The notes: a model not told the origin generated them from the letters alone. A DNA stretch of 11,450 nt from Candidatus Poseidoniales archaeon (GCA_022447885.1 JAKUTA010000024.1:1-11450), one strand, 5' to 3'. Counted from the stretch's first letter, positions 1 through 7,213 are shown. Translations and numbers: made by a program.

Positions 1-396
1 CGCGATGAGCACACCGACACGCACGCCTTCCTGCTCGCCGGCGAGAACCGCCGCCTGCTGTTCCTGCCCGACCACGACTCGTGGGAGATGACGCTCGACA
101 TCCACGGAGCCGACGACCCACGGGCGTGGTTCCGCTCGCTCCGGGCGGACATCGTGCTCCTCGACGGTACCTTCTGGTCATCCTCTGAACTGGATGGCAA
201 GGCAGGCGAGATCGGCCATCCACCAGTGAAGGAGACGCTTGAACTGCTCGACAACCGCAGACCTGAGGACCCACAGGTCATCTTCATCCACCTCAACCAC
301 AGCAACCCGCTGCACGAGGAGAAGAGCGCTGAGTCCGCTCACCTGCGCGCGCTGGGCTGGGAGATCGGTCGCCAACCGATGACTTTCACCATCTGA
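1..396 (+). CDS. PqqB-like metallo-beta-lactamase-fold protein, C-terminal part (5' end outside window)
   Basis: The reading frame is open from the first base and stops at TGA 394-396, so only the last 131 residues are visible. They match the C-terminal half of the PqqB family (MBL fold, linked to pyrroloquinoline quinone biosynthesis): a strand-turn ending LLFLPDHDSW, then ADIVLLDGTFW, then GEIGHPPVKETLELL, then VIFIHLNHSNPL, with a final LGWEIGRQPM in the place of the family's usual G-x-E-x-A-x-D-G-M ending. PqqB proteins run to about 300 residues, so the N-terminal MBL metal-binding motif lies outside. Many archaeal and bacterial PqqB-like proteins occur without a PQQ pathway, and no pqqA/C/D/E gene is seen here, so the exact reaction is unknown. 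The stop is 6 bp before the GTG start of ribK, which suggests co-transcription. Confidence 0.75.
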   Translation, partial: RDEHTDTHAFLLAGENRRLLFLPDHDSWEMTLDIHGADDPRAWFRSLRADIVLLDGTFWSSSELDGKAGEIGHPPVKETLELLDNRRPEDPQVIFIHLNHSNPLHEEKSAESAHLRALGWEIGRQPMTFTI

Positions 397-402
397 CATT
401 CA

Positions 403-948
403 GTGGAACAGCACGGAATCTTGGATAAACAGGAGCCCTTCGGGGAGGCCGTGGACATCTCCGGCGAGGTGAGCAGTGGCCTTGGCAGGGCGCACATATT
501 CATGGCTCAGCCGCACTATCAGGAGCAGTTCAAGAAGGTGCTCGGAATCGGAGCCTGGCCGGGCACCCTGAACGTCGACCTGACCGGCGAGTCACTGGTG
601 CGCTTCGCGGCCCTCCGGAATGCCGCGGGCATGGAATCGAAGGAACTGGATGAGCGGGTCAGGAAGGAGGCTGCGGAACTCGATGTCAGTTACATCGAAG
701 CCCACCGAATCCATGGTTTCGAACGCGATGGACGCTCGTTCGGAGGAGCCACGGCATTCCTAGGGTACATCGCCCGCGAAGACGATGAGCAGAACCGCCT
801 CGACTGCGCGGTCCTGATCCCAGACCTCACCCGTCACGTGGCGGTGATGGAGGTGATCGCCGCCGCATTCCTGCGCGAAGCGTTGGACCTGACGGACGGT
901 GACAGGGTCATCGTCTCGTGCTCAGTGCCTGCATCCAGCAGCGCCTGA
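403..948 (+). CDS. ribK: CTP-dependent riboflavin kinase (archaeal RibK)
   Basis: This 181-residue protein is predicted to phosphorylate riboflavin to FMN using CTP, the archaeal route (family of M. jannaschii MJ0056). Visible hallmarks are the N-terminal GEVSSGLGRAHIFM, the signature ending in PGTLNVDL (about residues 51-61), a middle segment with FGGATAFLGYIA, and the C-terminal ALIP/T-H/EVIAAAFLREAL-L-DGD-V block (about 137-172), all in family order. It is longer than the roughly 135-residue family type, mainly through about 16 extra N-terminal residues and a short polar tail. The frame is closed upstream by the stop of the PqqB-like gene at 394-396, leaving GTG 403 as the first start. GTG 451 (beginning VDISGEVSSG) is a credible shorter alternative, and neither has a clear ribosome site. 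Its last 41 bases overlap the 3' end of truA on the opposite strand. Confidence 0.9.
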   Translation: MEQHGILDKQEPFGEAVDISGEVSSGLGRAHIFMAQPHYQEQFKKVLGIGAWPGTLNVDLTGESLVRFAALRNAAGMESKELDERVRKEAAELDVSYIEAHRIHGFERDGRSFGGATAFLGYIAREDDEQNRLDCAVLIPDLTRHVAVMEVIAAAFLREALDLTDGDRVIVSCSVPASSSA

Positions 949-1801
949 GCAGCAGTTTCTGCTCCATCTCGGCGGTCGCCTGCCACATCCGATGCTCTCG
1001 CTCGTCAGCATCTGCCGGTGGAGCGGAGAGCAGGTCGCCCGCCTCCACAACCCCGGAATCGAACACCGCTTGCGCATGCTCGATGGACCACAGCGTCAGC
1101 CAGCGCGCCGACGCGACGCCCAGGTCGGAGCGCGCCTCCCCAACAGCGAGTGCCTCACTGACTGCCGCTGCAGACAGGTCGCCAGCGAGGACGCGCACCA
1201 CCGCCCAGGCGATTCGGCGGACCTGGTTCCACAGGAACGACTCGGCAGCGATCTCGAACCCGACCGGACGTCCCGCTTCGGACCACGGCTGACAACTCTC
1301 GACACAACGCACGGGTGAGCGCCCTTCCTCGATGCGCGCGAAGGCGGTGAAATCATGCTCCCCGATGAACAGGGACAACACCGAGTCCAACTCCTCTTCC
1401 GAGGTCCTGTTGTTCCATCCGCGCAGCGCCTCCAGACGGTAGCGGTAGGTGCGGCGCAGTGCAGGTCGCGGGTTCCAGCCCGGCTCCACCTCCATCGCCG
1501 CCCAGACCACCGACTCGTCGAGTCCGTCATTCATCACGCGGATGAAGCCATCTTCGCCGATGTCGGCCCACACGGTGGCTGGAAGTTCACAGCAGCCCAC
1601 GTTCATGCGCGCGTGCACACCGGCATCCGTCCTACTCGACATGCGGACCCGCGCGGACTCTGTGGCGGTTATCCCGGGTGCGGACAGCGCGGCCTCGAGA
1701 TCGCCTTGGACGGTCCGCACGTCAGGCTGCACCTGACTCCCATGGAACGAATCGCCGAGATATCCGAGCGCGAATGCGACCGTCACCACGTCAGAGGTCA
1801 T
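908..1801 (-). CDS. truA: tRNA pseudouridine synthase A (TruA family)
   Basis: This 297-residue cytoplasmic enzyme is predicted to convert uridines of the tRNA anticodon stem-loop (positions 38-40 in the family) to pseudouridine. Family motifs appear in order: Y-L-G-D-S-F-H-G-S-Q-V-Q-P near residues 14-26, followed by RTVQG; SSRTDAGVHA with the catalytic Asp at residue 59; RRTYRYRLE; GEHDFTAFARIEEGRSPVRC; and ESFLWNQVRRIAWAVVRVLAG. ATG 1801 was chosen because MTSDVVTVAFALGYLG gives the normal family N-terminus. The frame stays open to 1879, but that extension lies inside the TPR-like gene. GAGGG (1806-1810 on the - strand) sits 4 bases before the start. It begins 14 bp after the stop of the TPR-like gene, and its last 41 bases overlap ribK head-on. 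The C-terminal tail of about 40 residues beyond the conserved core is polar and unrecognised. Confidence 0.92.
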   Translation of the reverse strand: MTSDVVTVAFALGYLGDSFHGSQVQPDVRTVQGDLEAALSAPGITATESARVRMSSRTDAGVHARMNVGCCELPATVWADIGEDGFIRVMNDGLDESVVWAAMEVEPGWNPRPALRRTYRYRLEALRGWNNRTSEEELDSVLSLFIGEHDFTAFARIEEGRSPVRCVESCQPWSEAGRPVGFEIAAESFLWNQVRRIAWAVVRVLAGDLSAAAVSEALAVGEARSDLGVASARWLTLWSIEHAQAVFDSGVVEAGDLLSAPPADADEREHRMWQATAEMEQKLLLRRCWMQALSTRR

Positions 1802-1815
1802 CAGACCCTCTCGAC

Positions 1816-2325
1816 TCAATCTCCGGTCAGCAGCGCCGCCGCTTCCTCGGGGGTGAATCCTAGGCCTGCGACCGCCCATCCGAGCGCCTGTGCGAGCAGG
1901 GGCTGGGCTGCAGGCGCCCTGCGGTCGAGGCGCTCGACCGCCTCGACCAGGCGTGCCGCCGCCTCGTAGAGCATGTCATTGACGTCGAGTTCCTGCAGTT
2001 CGGCCATCTTCTGCAGTCGGGAATACTCCTTGACCGCCATCGGCAGACGTCCACAGTCGAGGCAGAAGCCGGCGAAGCCGGCGACATACTCCAGATTCTC
2101 CTCATCGAGGTCCATCGCCCGCTTGTAGCCGCGCATGATGAGCGCTGCGGGAACATCCTCCTCCATGTCGATGGTCATGCGCATGAACGCAGCATCCGCC
2201 CAACCATAGTGCGCATCGGCGTTGTCGTCGTCGGCCTCGCGCACCTCGTCGAAGATCGCCATCGCAGCGACGAAATCCCCGCCGGCCATCGCTTCGGCCG
2301 CTTGCTGCATCTTCGCCTCGCTCAT
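1816..2325 (-). CDS. TPR-like helical repeat protein, function unknown
   Basis: This is a 169-residue acidic, Ala/Glu-rich, all-helical protein with no signal peptide or membrane segment. Tetratricopeptide-like helix pairs can be read: AAEAMAGGDFVAAMAIFDEV with DADNADAHYGWADAAF-type continuation (about residues 8-50), then ALIMRGYKRAMDLDEENLEY (about 61-80), then FCLDCGRLPMAVKEYSRL (about 87-104). It ends in a helical Ala-rich tail, FTPEEAAALL. TPR proteins are usually protein-binding scaffolds, and no partner is evident. ATG 2325 was chosen because GGAGG (2333-2337 on the - strand) is 7 bases upstream; GTG 2361 would add 12 residues without such a site. It lies between the bPH2 membrane gene (69 bp upstream) and truA (14 bp downstream), all reading the same way. 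Confidence 0.6.
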   Translation of the reverse strand: MSEAKMQQAAEAMAGGDFVAAMAIFDEVREADDDNADAHYGWADAAFMRMTIDMEEDVPAALIMRGYKRAMDLDEENLEYVAGFAGFCLDCGRLPMAVKEYSRLQKMAELQELDVNDMLYEAAARLVEAVERLDRRAPAAQPLLAQALGWAVAGLGFTPEEAAALLTGD

Positions 2326-2394
2326 CTCAACCCCTCCGACTGTAGCCCGCTCCACGTCCACTCGATATCAAGCCCACGCTCGGACTTGGTCCAA

Positions 2395-3411
2395 TCAATC
2401 CACCAGGTCGCTGAGCGTCTCCTCAGGGGCGGCTTCCTCAGCCTGCGACTGCTCGACCGCTGGCTCGTCATGGGCAACATTGGTGGTGTGGATCTGGTCG
2501 ACGCGCTGCACCTGCAACTCGTTCACCAGTTTGTACACCTCCATTGGTTTCGCAACGCCGTAAAGGCAATCCTCAGGTTCAGAGGTGTCCATGTCCTGTC
2601 GCGTGCGCTGCAGCGATATCACCACGATGAACAGCCGCAGCATCTTGCGCAGGAACCCCGATTGAGTGGATGCCGCCGTGTCGACAGCGCCTCCCGTGGA
2701 AACCGAGATCGACTCATGGCGGACCCCGAAGCCACTGGCGGTGAGCATGTTCACGGTCCCGAACCCAAGAATGCGCCCGTACCACGGGATGTCGAGCTTC
2801 AGGTTGTTGATGTCCGCCAGCGGGATGTTGTGCAGCGTATGGTTGAGCATGAAGTCCTTCTTCAGGTAGATCGTCCTGTCGCTGATGGCGTAGTTGAACG
2901 AGCGGTTGTACCAGATGGTCAGGCTCAACATGATGGCGAAGTAGCCGAAACCGAGAATCAGGAACCAGGCATTGTCCCATGATGGCAGCAGCCCGGCGTA
3001 CTCTGCTCCGAACCAGCCGGAGACGGTGACGATGACATCCTCGATCACGAAGATGCCCGGGGTGATGGTGATGATCAGCATCGAAGTCGTGTACCAGCCA
3101 CCGCTCGATGACCAGTTCATGAATCGATTGAACCAGGTCACGATGAGCATGATGAAGACGAAACCGGCGATGCCCAACCAACCGGCGACAGAAACCAACA
3201 ATTGAATGAATCCGTTGGTGTCATCTCCGAGATCCGCCCCGTCGGACCACCAGAAGAACAGGTGGACGACCAGGATCATGAAACAGAGGATGTACTTGGC
3301 TGAGAATGCCAGCATTGTCGGCTTGCATGCGTAATACGCTGTCTCAGTGGTTGTCATGTCGAACTTCTTCTTCACACTCTCGGGGTTGATCTTCCCCTGC
3401 ATCTTCTCCAC
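2395..3411 (-). CDS. Multi-pass membrane protein with bacterial-PH-like (DUF304/bPH2) domain
   Basis: This is a 338-residue protein of unknown role. Four hydrophobic segments are visible at about residues 33-55, 68-94, 108-130 and 149-167. A soluble domain from about 170 to 265 then opens with the bPH2/DUF304-type pattern: NYAISDRTIYLKKDFMLN, a conserved IPLADINNLKLD, and ILGFGTVNMLTASG. In that family this is the 'T/S-x-R-I ... I-P-L-x-x-I ... G-x-G-x-V' small beta-barrel seen in YdbS-like membrane proteins. A third part (about 300-338) is Glu/Ala-rich and probably disordered. GTG 3411 is chosen because GAGGG (3419-3423 on the - strand) lies 7 bases before it and an in-frame TAA (3415-3417) closes the frame just upstream. 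ATG 3402 and ATG 3357 are alternatives. It is the first gene after a TATA-like element and likely leads the transcript with the TPR-like gene and truA. Confidence 0.65.
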   Translation of the reverse strand: MEKMQGKINPESVKKKFDMTTTETAYYACKPTMLAFSAKYILCFMILVVHLFFWWSDGADLGDDTNGFIQLLVSVAGWLGIAGFVFIMLIVTWFNRFMNWSSSGGWYTTSMLIITITPGIFVIEDVIVTVSGWFGAEYAGLLPSWDNAWFLILGFGYFAIMLSLTIWYNRSFNYAISDRTIYLKKDFMLNHTLHNIPLADINNLKLDIPWYGRILGFGTVNMLTASGFGVRHESISVSTGGAVDTAASTQSGFLRKMLRLFIVVISLQRTRQDMDTSEPEDCLYGVAKPMEVYKLVNELQVQRVDQIHTTNVAHDEPAVEQSQAEEAAPEETLSDLVD

Positions 3412-3467
3412 TACTTAACCCTCGCCCACGCCGTTCGCCTCCTACCGCTTGGACTCGGATAACTCCG

Positions 3468-3476
3468 TATTTAATA
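3468..3476 (-). promoter_or_regulatory. Probable archaeal TATA box for the bPH2-TPR-truA genes
   Basis: On the - strand the AT-rich TATTAAATA stands out in otherwise GC-rich DNA. It lies in the 81-bp gap between the stop of the AttH-like gene (3493) and GTG 3411. Archaeal TATA boxes sit about 25-30 bases before transcription start, which would put the start near 3442-3447 and leave a 5' leader of about 30 bases. No firm BRE was identified; an 8-base palindrome TTCTAGAA lies directly upstream. This is inference from position and composition. Confidence 0.45.
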
Positions 3477-3492
3477 CAATTCTAGAACGGAA

Positions 3493-4746
3493 TCAGTGCA
3501 GCAGTCCCCAACTGTGCTCCGCGTTGCCATGGATCCATTCCCAGTCCTCGAGCGTGCGCACCCCCTGCTCATCGAGAACTGTGATGCTGTCGATCTCCAG
3601 TGGATACTCGTTGTAGGTGAAGTGGCTGGTCATGCACGCGCGCGTGGGCTGGTCGAACGTCCAGTGCGCCCGCGCAACTGCGCGCGCTAGCAGGCCGATC
3701 TGCGTGCGCCCGTTCCACACGCGCACGTGGAAGCAGGGAAGCGGATTGCCATCCTCGTCGAACTCGGGCACGCCATCTCCCGGTGCCACCTCCAGCAGTT
3801 CGACCTCGCAGCGGGCGAACTGCTCCGTCCGCTGGCGCCCTGCATCCTTCCACTGACCCTGTCCCTTGAGCGGCAGGCGAGCGAAATCGCGCGCTTTCCA
3901 TGGCCGGTCATCCTTGGCGGTGAGCGTCAGTGAGGCGTGCGGGAGGAACCAGTCGAGGTAGGAGCCGTCGGAGAAGTGCAGCATCCCCCAGAACCACGGG
4001 ATGGACGGTGCCTGCACGCACACCTTCTGGAAGTAGGCGGTACCCGTGACCGGCTCGCCCCCAATTTCGCCGGTACACTCGCTTCCGTGGATGCGCAGGA
4101 TGTCGTAGCCCATGCCGAGGCTGAACTCGTTGTGCGAATACTCCACCCCTGATATGGCCCGGTTCCAAGGTGTCATGCGAAGGTCGAACCGTGCCGGAGC
4201 GCCGTTCGCCACCGCCGCCTCATCCGCCTCCAGTGTCAGCCAGAAATGACTGCGGTCGTCCGCGAGGCCCATCGACAGGTCATCGCTGAGCAGCGGCACC
4301 ACCGCTCCGCCGCCTCCTGCAGCACCAGCCGCGGCCGCCTCGCCAGTGCTCGCACCGCCCTTCTGTGGCCACAGGGGATGCGCCGAATCGAGCGCGCAGA
4401 AGCGCGCCTCGCGCAGCACGAGCGGCTCGTGCATCCGCTCTCCGTCGTACCACCAGGAAGCGACCATCCCGGGAAAGGTGATTCCCCCGTGCTCGTCGAC
4501 ACGCGTCCTCCCCCCGGCATGCCAGTCGTGCCCGCTCACCCAGATGCGCTCAGTGTCCTTGGTCGACCACAGCACCATCAACTGCTGTGTCCGGCCCGGG
4601 TGGCGCGGATCGGGCAGCAGCACCAGCCACCACCACCACCACCAGGAGAGACGTTGCAGCGGCTCGAGCGTGTCCAGCCGCCACAGTGAGGACAGGTCCC
4701 CCTCGTAGTGAGCGAGGGTCGCTTTCGGATCGGTTGCCGCCACCAT
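3493..4746 (-). CDS. AttH/CrtC-like (lipocalin-like) Trp-rich protein of the ABC operon
   Basis: This 417-residue protein has no membrane segment or clear signal peptide and is unusually rich in Trp and in beta-type sequence. Six consecutive Trp (residues 35-40) followed by a hydrophobic strand, P-D-x-R and QLMVLWST resemble the EWWY-type opening strand of the AttH/CrtC (carotenoid 1,2-hydratase) lipocalin-like superfamily. The central GTAYFQKVCVQAP, then IPWFWGMLHFSDGSYLDWF (about 235-267), resembles the second Trp-Gly segment of that fold. This placement rests on pattern, not alignment. A Gly/Ala-rich linker (residues 130-147) separates the first part from the rest. The start is ATG 4746, 14 bp after the stop of permease 2, with no clear ribosome site, so it may be translated by reinitiation. 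In bacterial AttEFGH operons, AttH also accompanies ABC genes. The ligand or reaction is unknown. Confidence 0.5.
   Translation of the reverse strand: MVAATDPKATLAHYEGDLSSLWRLDTLEPLQRLSWWWWWWLVLLPDPRHPGRTQQLMVLWSTKDTERIWVSGHDWHAGGRTRVDEHGGITFPGMVASWWYDGERMHEPLVLREARFCALDSAHPLWPQKGGASTGEAAAAGAAGGGGAVVPLLSDDLSMGLADDRSHFWLTLEADEAAVANGAPARFDLRMTPWNRAISGVEYSHNEFSLGMGYDILRIHGSECTGEIGGEPVTGTAYFQKVCVQAPSIPWFWGMLHFSDGSYLDWFLPHASLTLTAKDDRPWKARDFARLPLKGQGQWKDAGRQRTEQFARCEVELLEVAPGDGVPEFDEDGNPLPCFHVRVWNGRTQIGLLARAVARAHWTFDQPTRACMTSHFTYNEYPLEIDSITVLDEQGVRTLEDWEWIHGNAEHSWGLLH
4627..4644 (-). repeat. (CCA)6 / (TGG)6 microsatellite encoding six Trp
   Basis: Six perfect CCA units on the + strand read as TGG x6 in frame, giving Trp 35-40 of the AttH/CrtC-like protein. 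Such a tract can gain or lose units by slippage, changing the Trp number without a frameshift. Confidence 0.95.
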
Positions 4747-4760
4747 CGAACCAACTCAAG

Positions 4761-6227
4761 TCAATCGAGTTCGCGCCGCTTGAACATCGCCTGACCGATG
4801 AACAGCGCGAACACCGTGTAGAGAGTCAGCACGAACAACGACACGACCAACGAGCCGAGCGCACTGCCCTTCACCGCGCTCGGAGGCGACCAGAACACCT
4901 GTAGCGCGATGTCGGCACCGAACCCGTAGAATTCGGATACCTGGATCATCCAGATCAAGTCGGGATAGGCGAGCAGCGCGGCGCAGTTGATGATCTCGAT
5001 GCCCCAGTGCGATATCGACAGATAGGTGAGCGGGAAGGTCGGGTCGACGAGCGACAGCATGGCCATCAGGAACTCCCACACACCCAATCCGATGGCGATG
5101 AAGACCCCGTACTTCGGCGAGACGAGTCCACACACGCAGAAAATCGAACCGTAAGCGAGCAGCACCATCCAAGAGGCGACCAGCACACCGAGCCAGATTG
5201 TCAGGTCCTGCCAGCGAAAGAAACCGTCGGAGGGGGCGAGCAGACCAGAGACGATGGCGCTGATGACGACCAATCCGGTGACGTAGGGCCAGGTCAAGGT
5301 GACGTATCCGAGCAGCCGATAGGTGAGCACCTCGGCGCGGGCGATGGGCTTGCCGAGCAGGTAGTGCATCGTGCCCCGCTCCATCTCGTCGCGCACCAGC
5401 CCGGTGGCGAGGAACAGCGGCAGGAAGATACCCAGCAGGAAGGTGAATCCCACCTTCCCGAAACCGAGCAGGAACGAGCGGTGCAGGGCCTCTTTCAGGA
5501 AGACGGACTCGTTCGGGTCCTCATCGACGTTCGGGTCTCCGATGATTGCGTAGACCATCCCGGTCGAGGCGTTCATCCGGTAGTAGACGTTGCATGGGTG
5601 ACCGTCACCGTTGCTGTCCTTTCGGCTTGGCAGGTCGGGCGAGTTCGGGTCGCTCCAGCCCTCTCCGGTACAGTCGCCATCATCGTCGAATCCTTGGTTC
5701 GAGTTGCGGAAATCACCGTCGAAGTCGATCGGGTCCTCGTCGATCCACGCCGATGCTGGGTCGGGAGGGACCGTCGCCGGGTCGGGATGGTCGTCCGCGT
5801 TCCACGGGCTGGTCCCGTAGCGGCGTTCCTGGCCTGTCGGATAGCCGTCACCGTCCCAGTCCTCAGAGTCGCCATCATTGTCGTACGATTCGAATCCGGT
5901 GGCCATCGCCTCGGCGTAGAACATCAGCACCATCGTCACGAACAGCAGGCCGATGCCGAGCACGACCCAGGTCGAGCTCTTCGTGCGGTACTGCCGCAGG
6001 GTGAACTCGGCGATCGCGGTCGCCTTGCGGTCGAGCTTGCTCCATACCGTGTTGGTGAGTGGGCGCAGGGCCTGCGCCGCCTGCGCCTGCATCTGGCTTA
6101 TTCTGCCAGCCGGCTCCTGGGCAGCCGGCTCCTGAGCAGCCGGCTCCTCGAACCGCGGCCGAACGTCAGCCAACTGCTTCTCGAGCGCGTCGGGCATCGG
6201 CGTGTCAGGAGGTGACTCCGGAATCAT
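4761..6227 (-). CDS. ABC-2 type permease 2, with TSP3-like extracellular insertion
   Basis: This 488-residue membrane subunit is predicted to form the channel of an ABC exporter with the ATPase encoded just upstream. It starts with a soluble tail of about 85 residues containing near-repeats EPAAQ (29-38), then TM1 (about 87-104). An outer loop of about 140 residues (105-245) is rich in Asp/Gly and carries Cys186 and Cys212. About five more hydrophobic segments follow. Between TM2 and TM3, RDEMERGTMHYLLGKPIARAE is the typical ABC-2 permease pattern E-x3-GT-x3-L-x3-P-I-x-R. The family does not normally have an Asp-rich loop of this kind. ATG 6227 overlaps the stop of ATPase 2 by 4 bases (ATGA), and GGAGG (6235-6239 on the - strand) is 7 bases upstream. 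The protein ends KRRELD, 14 bp before the AttH-like gene. The transported substrate is unknown. Confidence 0.85.
   Translation of the reverse strand: MIPESPPDTPMPDALEKQLADVRPRFEEPAAQEPAAQEPAGRISQMQAQAAQALRPLTNTVWSKLDRKATAIAEFTLRQYRTKSSTWVVLGIGLLFVTMVLMFYAEAMATGFESYDNDGDSEDWDGDGYPTGQERRYGTSPWNADDHPDPATVPPDPASAWIDEDPIDFDGDFRNSNQGFDDDGDCTGEGWSDPNSPDLPSRKDSNGDGHPCNVYYRMNASTGMVYAIIGDPNVDEDPNESVFLKEALHRSFLLGFGKVGFTFLLGIFLPLFLATGLVRDEMERGTMHYLLGKPIARAEVLTYRLLGYVTLTWPYVTGLVVISAIVSGLLAPSDGFFRWQDLTIWLGVLVASWMVLLAYGSIFCVCGLVSPKYGVFIAIGLGVWEFLMAMLSLVDPTFPLTYLSISHWGIEIINCAALLAYPDLIWMIQVSEFYGFGADIALQVFWSPPSAVKGSALGSLVVSLFVLTLYTVFALFIGQAMFKRRELD
5781..5882 (-). other. Thrombospondin-3-like Ca-binding segment inside permease 2
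   Basis: Residues 116-149 of permease 2 read DNDGD, then DWDGDGYPTGQE, RRYGTSP and NADDHPD. This is the D-x-D-G-D-G-x-x-x-G-x-E ... YGT-x-P ... D pattern of bacterial/archaeal thrombospondin type 3 repeats, which bind calcium. Weaker Asp-rich stretches follow: DFDGD at 168-172, DDDGD at 181-185 and DSNGDG at 204-209. The position directly after TM1 implies an extracellular location. Confidence 0.65.
6108..6152 (-). repeat. 15-bp tandem repeat in the N-terminal tail of permease 2
   Basis: Three adjacent 15-bp units on the + strand begin AGCCGGCTCCT at 6108, 6123 and 6138. The first two differ by one base and the third diverges in its last four bases. In frame they encode EEPAAQEPAAQEPAG, a flexible tail before TM1. 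Unit number could vary without frameshift. Confidence 0.85.
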
Positions 6228-7213
6228 GAGCGACCCTCCATCAGGTATCCCAGCAACGACTCCAGATTGTCATCTGGGTTCTCGATCGCGGTCACGCGCA
6301 CCCCGCTGGCGATGCAGATCGCCGGCAGCGCCTTGTGCACGCTGGAGAGATCGTTCGTCTCGATCACCAGTTCGTCCGGTTTGGGGAAGCGCACGCCGTA
6401 GACATCCCTGTGCGGCAGGAACGCGGTGCCGAGTTTGCGCGGCTCGTCGGTGCGCAGCAGGATGCGGTGCGGGTGCTGGTCGAGCAGTTCGCGGATCGCA
6501 TGCAGGTTCCCCAGCGCCAACAAGCGACCGTTGTGCAGGATGATGATCTGCTCGGTGATGCGCTCGATCTCGTTGAGGATGTGGCTGCTGACGAGCACTG
6601 TCTTGCCCATCGCCCCGAGTTCCCGCACGACGTTCATCACCGTCGTGCGCGCCAACGGGTCACAACCCGCCAGCGGCTCATCGAGGATGATCAGGTCAGG
6701 GTCGTTCACCAGACTGTGGGCGATCTTCACCCGCTGGCGCATCCCCTTGCTGTACTTGCCGATCTGCTTGTTGGCGACATCCGCCAGCCCCACGAAGTCG
6801 AGCACGTGCAGCGCCCGTTCCTTCGCTTCATCCCGGGTGTAGCCGAACAGCCGTGCCAGGGTGGTGACGAAGTCGAGCCCGGTCATCCAATCGTAGAGTT
6901 GCTCGGACTCAGAGACATAGCCGACGCGGGCATACGGAGCGGGGTTCTTCCATGGATCGGTCCCGAACAGACGCACCGTCCCCTGACTCGCCTTCAGCCG
7001 CCCCACGATGAGCTTGAACAGCGTCGACTTGCCCGCCCCGTTCATTCCCAGGATTCCAGTCACGCCACCCTTCACAGCCAGGCTGACATCGTTCAGGCCG
7101 ATCACCTGGCCATACACCTTGGTGACCCCCTCGAGCATCACATGCGGCGCTTCAGGGACGGGAGCCCACCCCTCATCGGTCGGCCTGCCGACCTGTGACA
7201 TGTCCGGAATCAT
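6224..7213 (-). CDS. ABC transporter ATP-binding protein 2
   Basis: This 329-residue ATPase is predicted to power the ABC-2 permeases on either side. It has a Walker A GMNGAGKST (56-64), a signature loop KYSKGMRQR (153-161; S-K-G-M in place of LSGG), Walker B LIILDEP (174-180), the D-loop LAGCD (181-185) and a switch His in SSH (211). About 80 C-terminal residues after the ATPase core form a separate domain typical of CcmA-like exporter ATPases. ATG 7213 is taken because it overlaps the stop of permease 1 by 4 bases (ATGA) and has GGAGG (7224-7228 on the - strand) 10 bases upstream. The open frame continues to 7591, but that part is antisense-free overlap with permease 1 and gives no ATPase homology. 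ATG 7201 would be a later alternative. Confidence 0.92.
   Translation of the reverse strand: MIPDMSQVGRPTDEGWAPVPEAPHVMLEGVTKVYGQVIGLNDVSLAVKGGVTGILGMNGAGKSTLFKLIVGRLKASQGTVRLFGTDPWKNPAPYARVGYVSESEQLYDWMTGLDFVTTLARLFGYTRDEAKERALHVLDFVGLADVANKQIGKYSKGMRQRVKIAHSLVNDPDLIILDEPLAGCDPLARTTVMNVVRELGAMGKTVLVSSHILNEIERITEQIIILHNGRLLALGNLHAIRELLDQHPHRILLRTDEPRKLGTAFLPHRDVYGVRFPKPDELVIETNDLSSVHKALPAICIASGVRVTAIENPDDNLESLLGYLMEGRS

Noticed and set aside
1802..1879. N-terminal extension of truA by 26 residues
   Set aside because: It overlaps the end of the TPR-like gene, is Arg/Gly-rich, and precedes a methionine that already gives the normal family start.
2209..2982. A 257-codon + strand frame across the TPR-like and bPH2 genes
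   Set aside because: It spans the ends of two credible - strand genes and has no family features; its composition is that of an antisense shadow.
5007..6215. A 402-codon open frame on the + strand opposite permease 2
   Set aside because: Its product is rich in Arg, His, Gln and Val with no recognisable domain, and it lies antisense to a clear ABC-2 permease. It is a by-product of GC-rich codon use.
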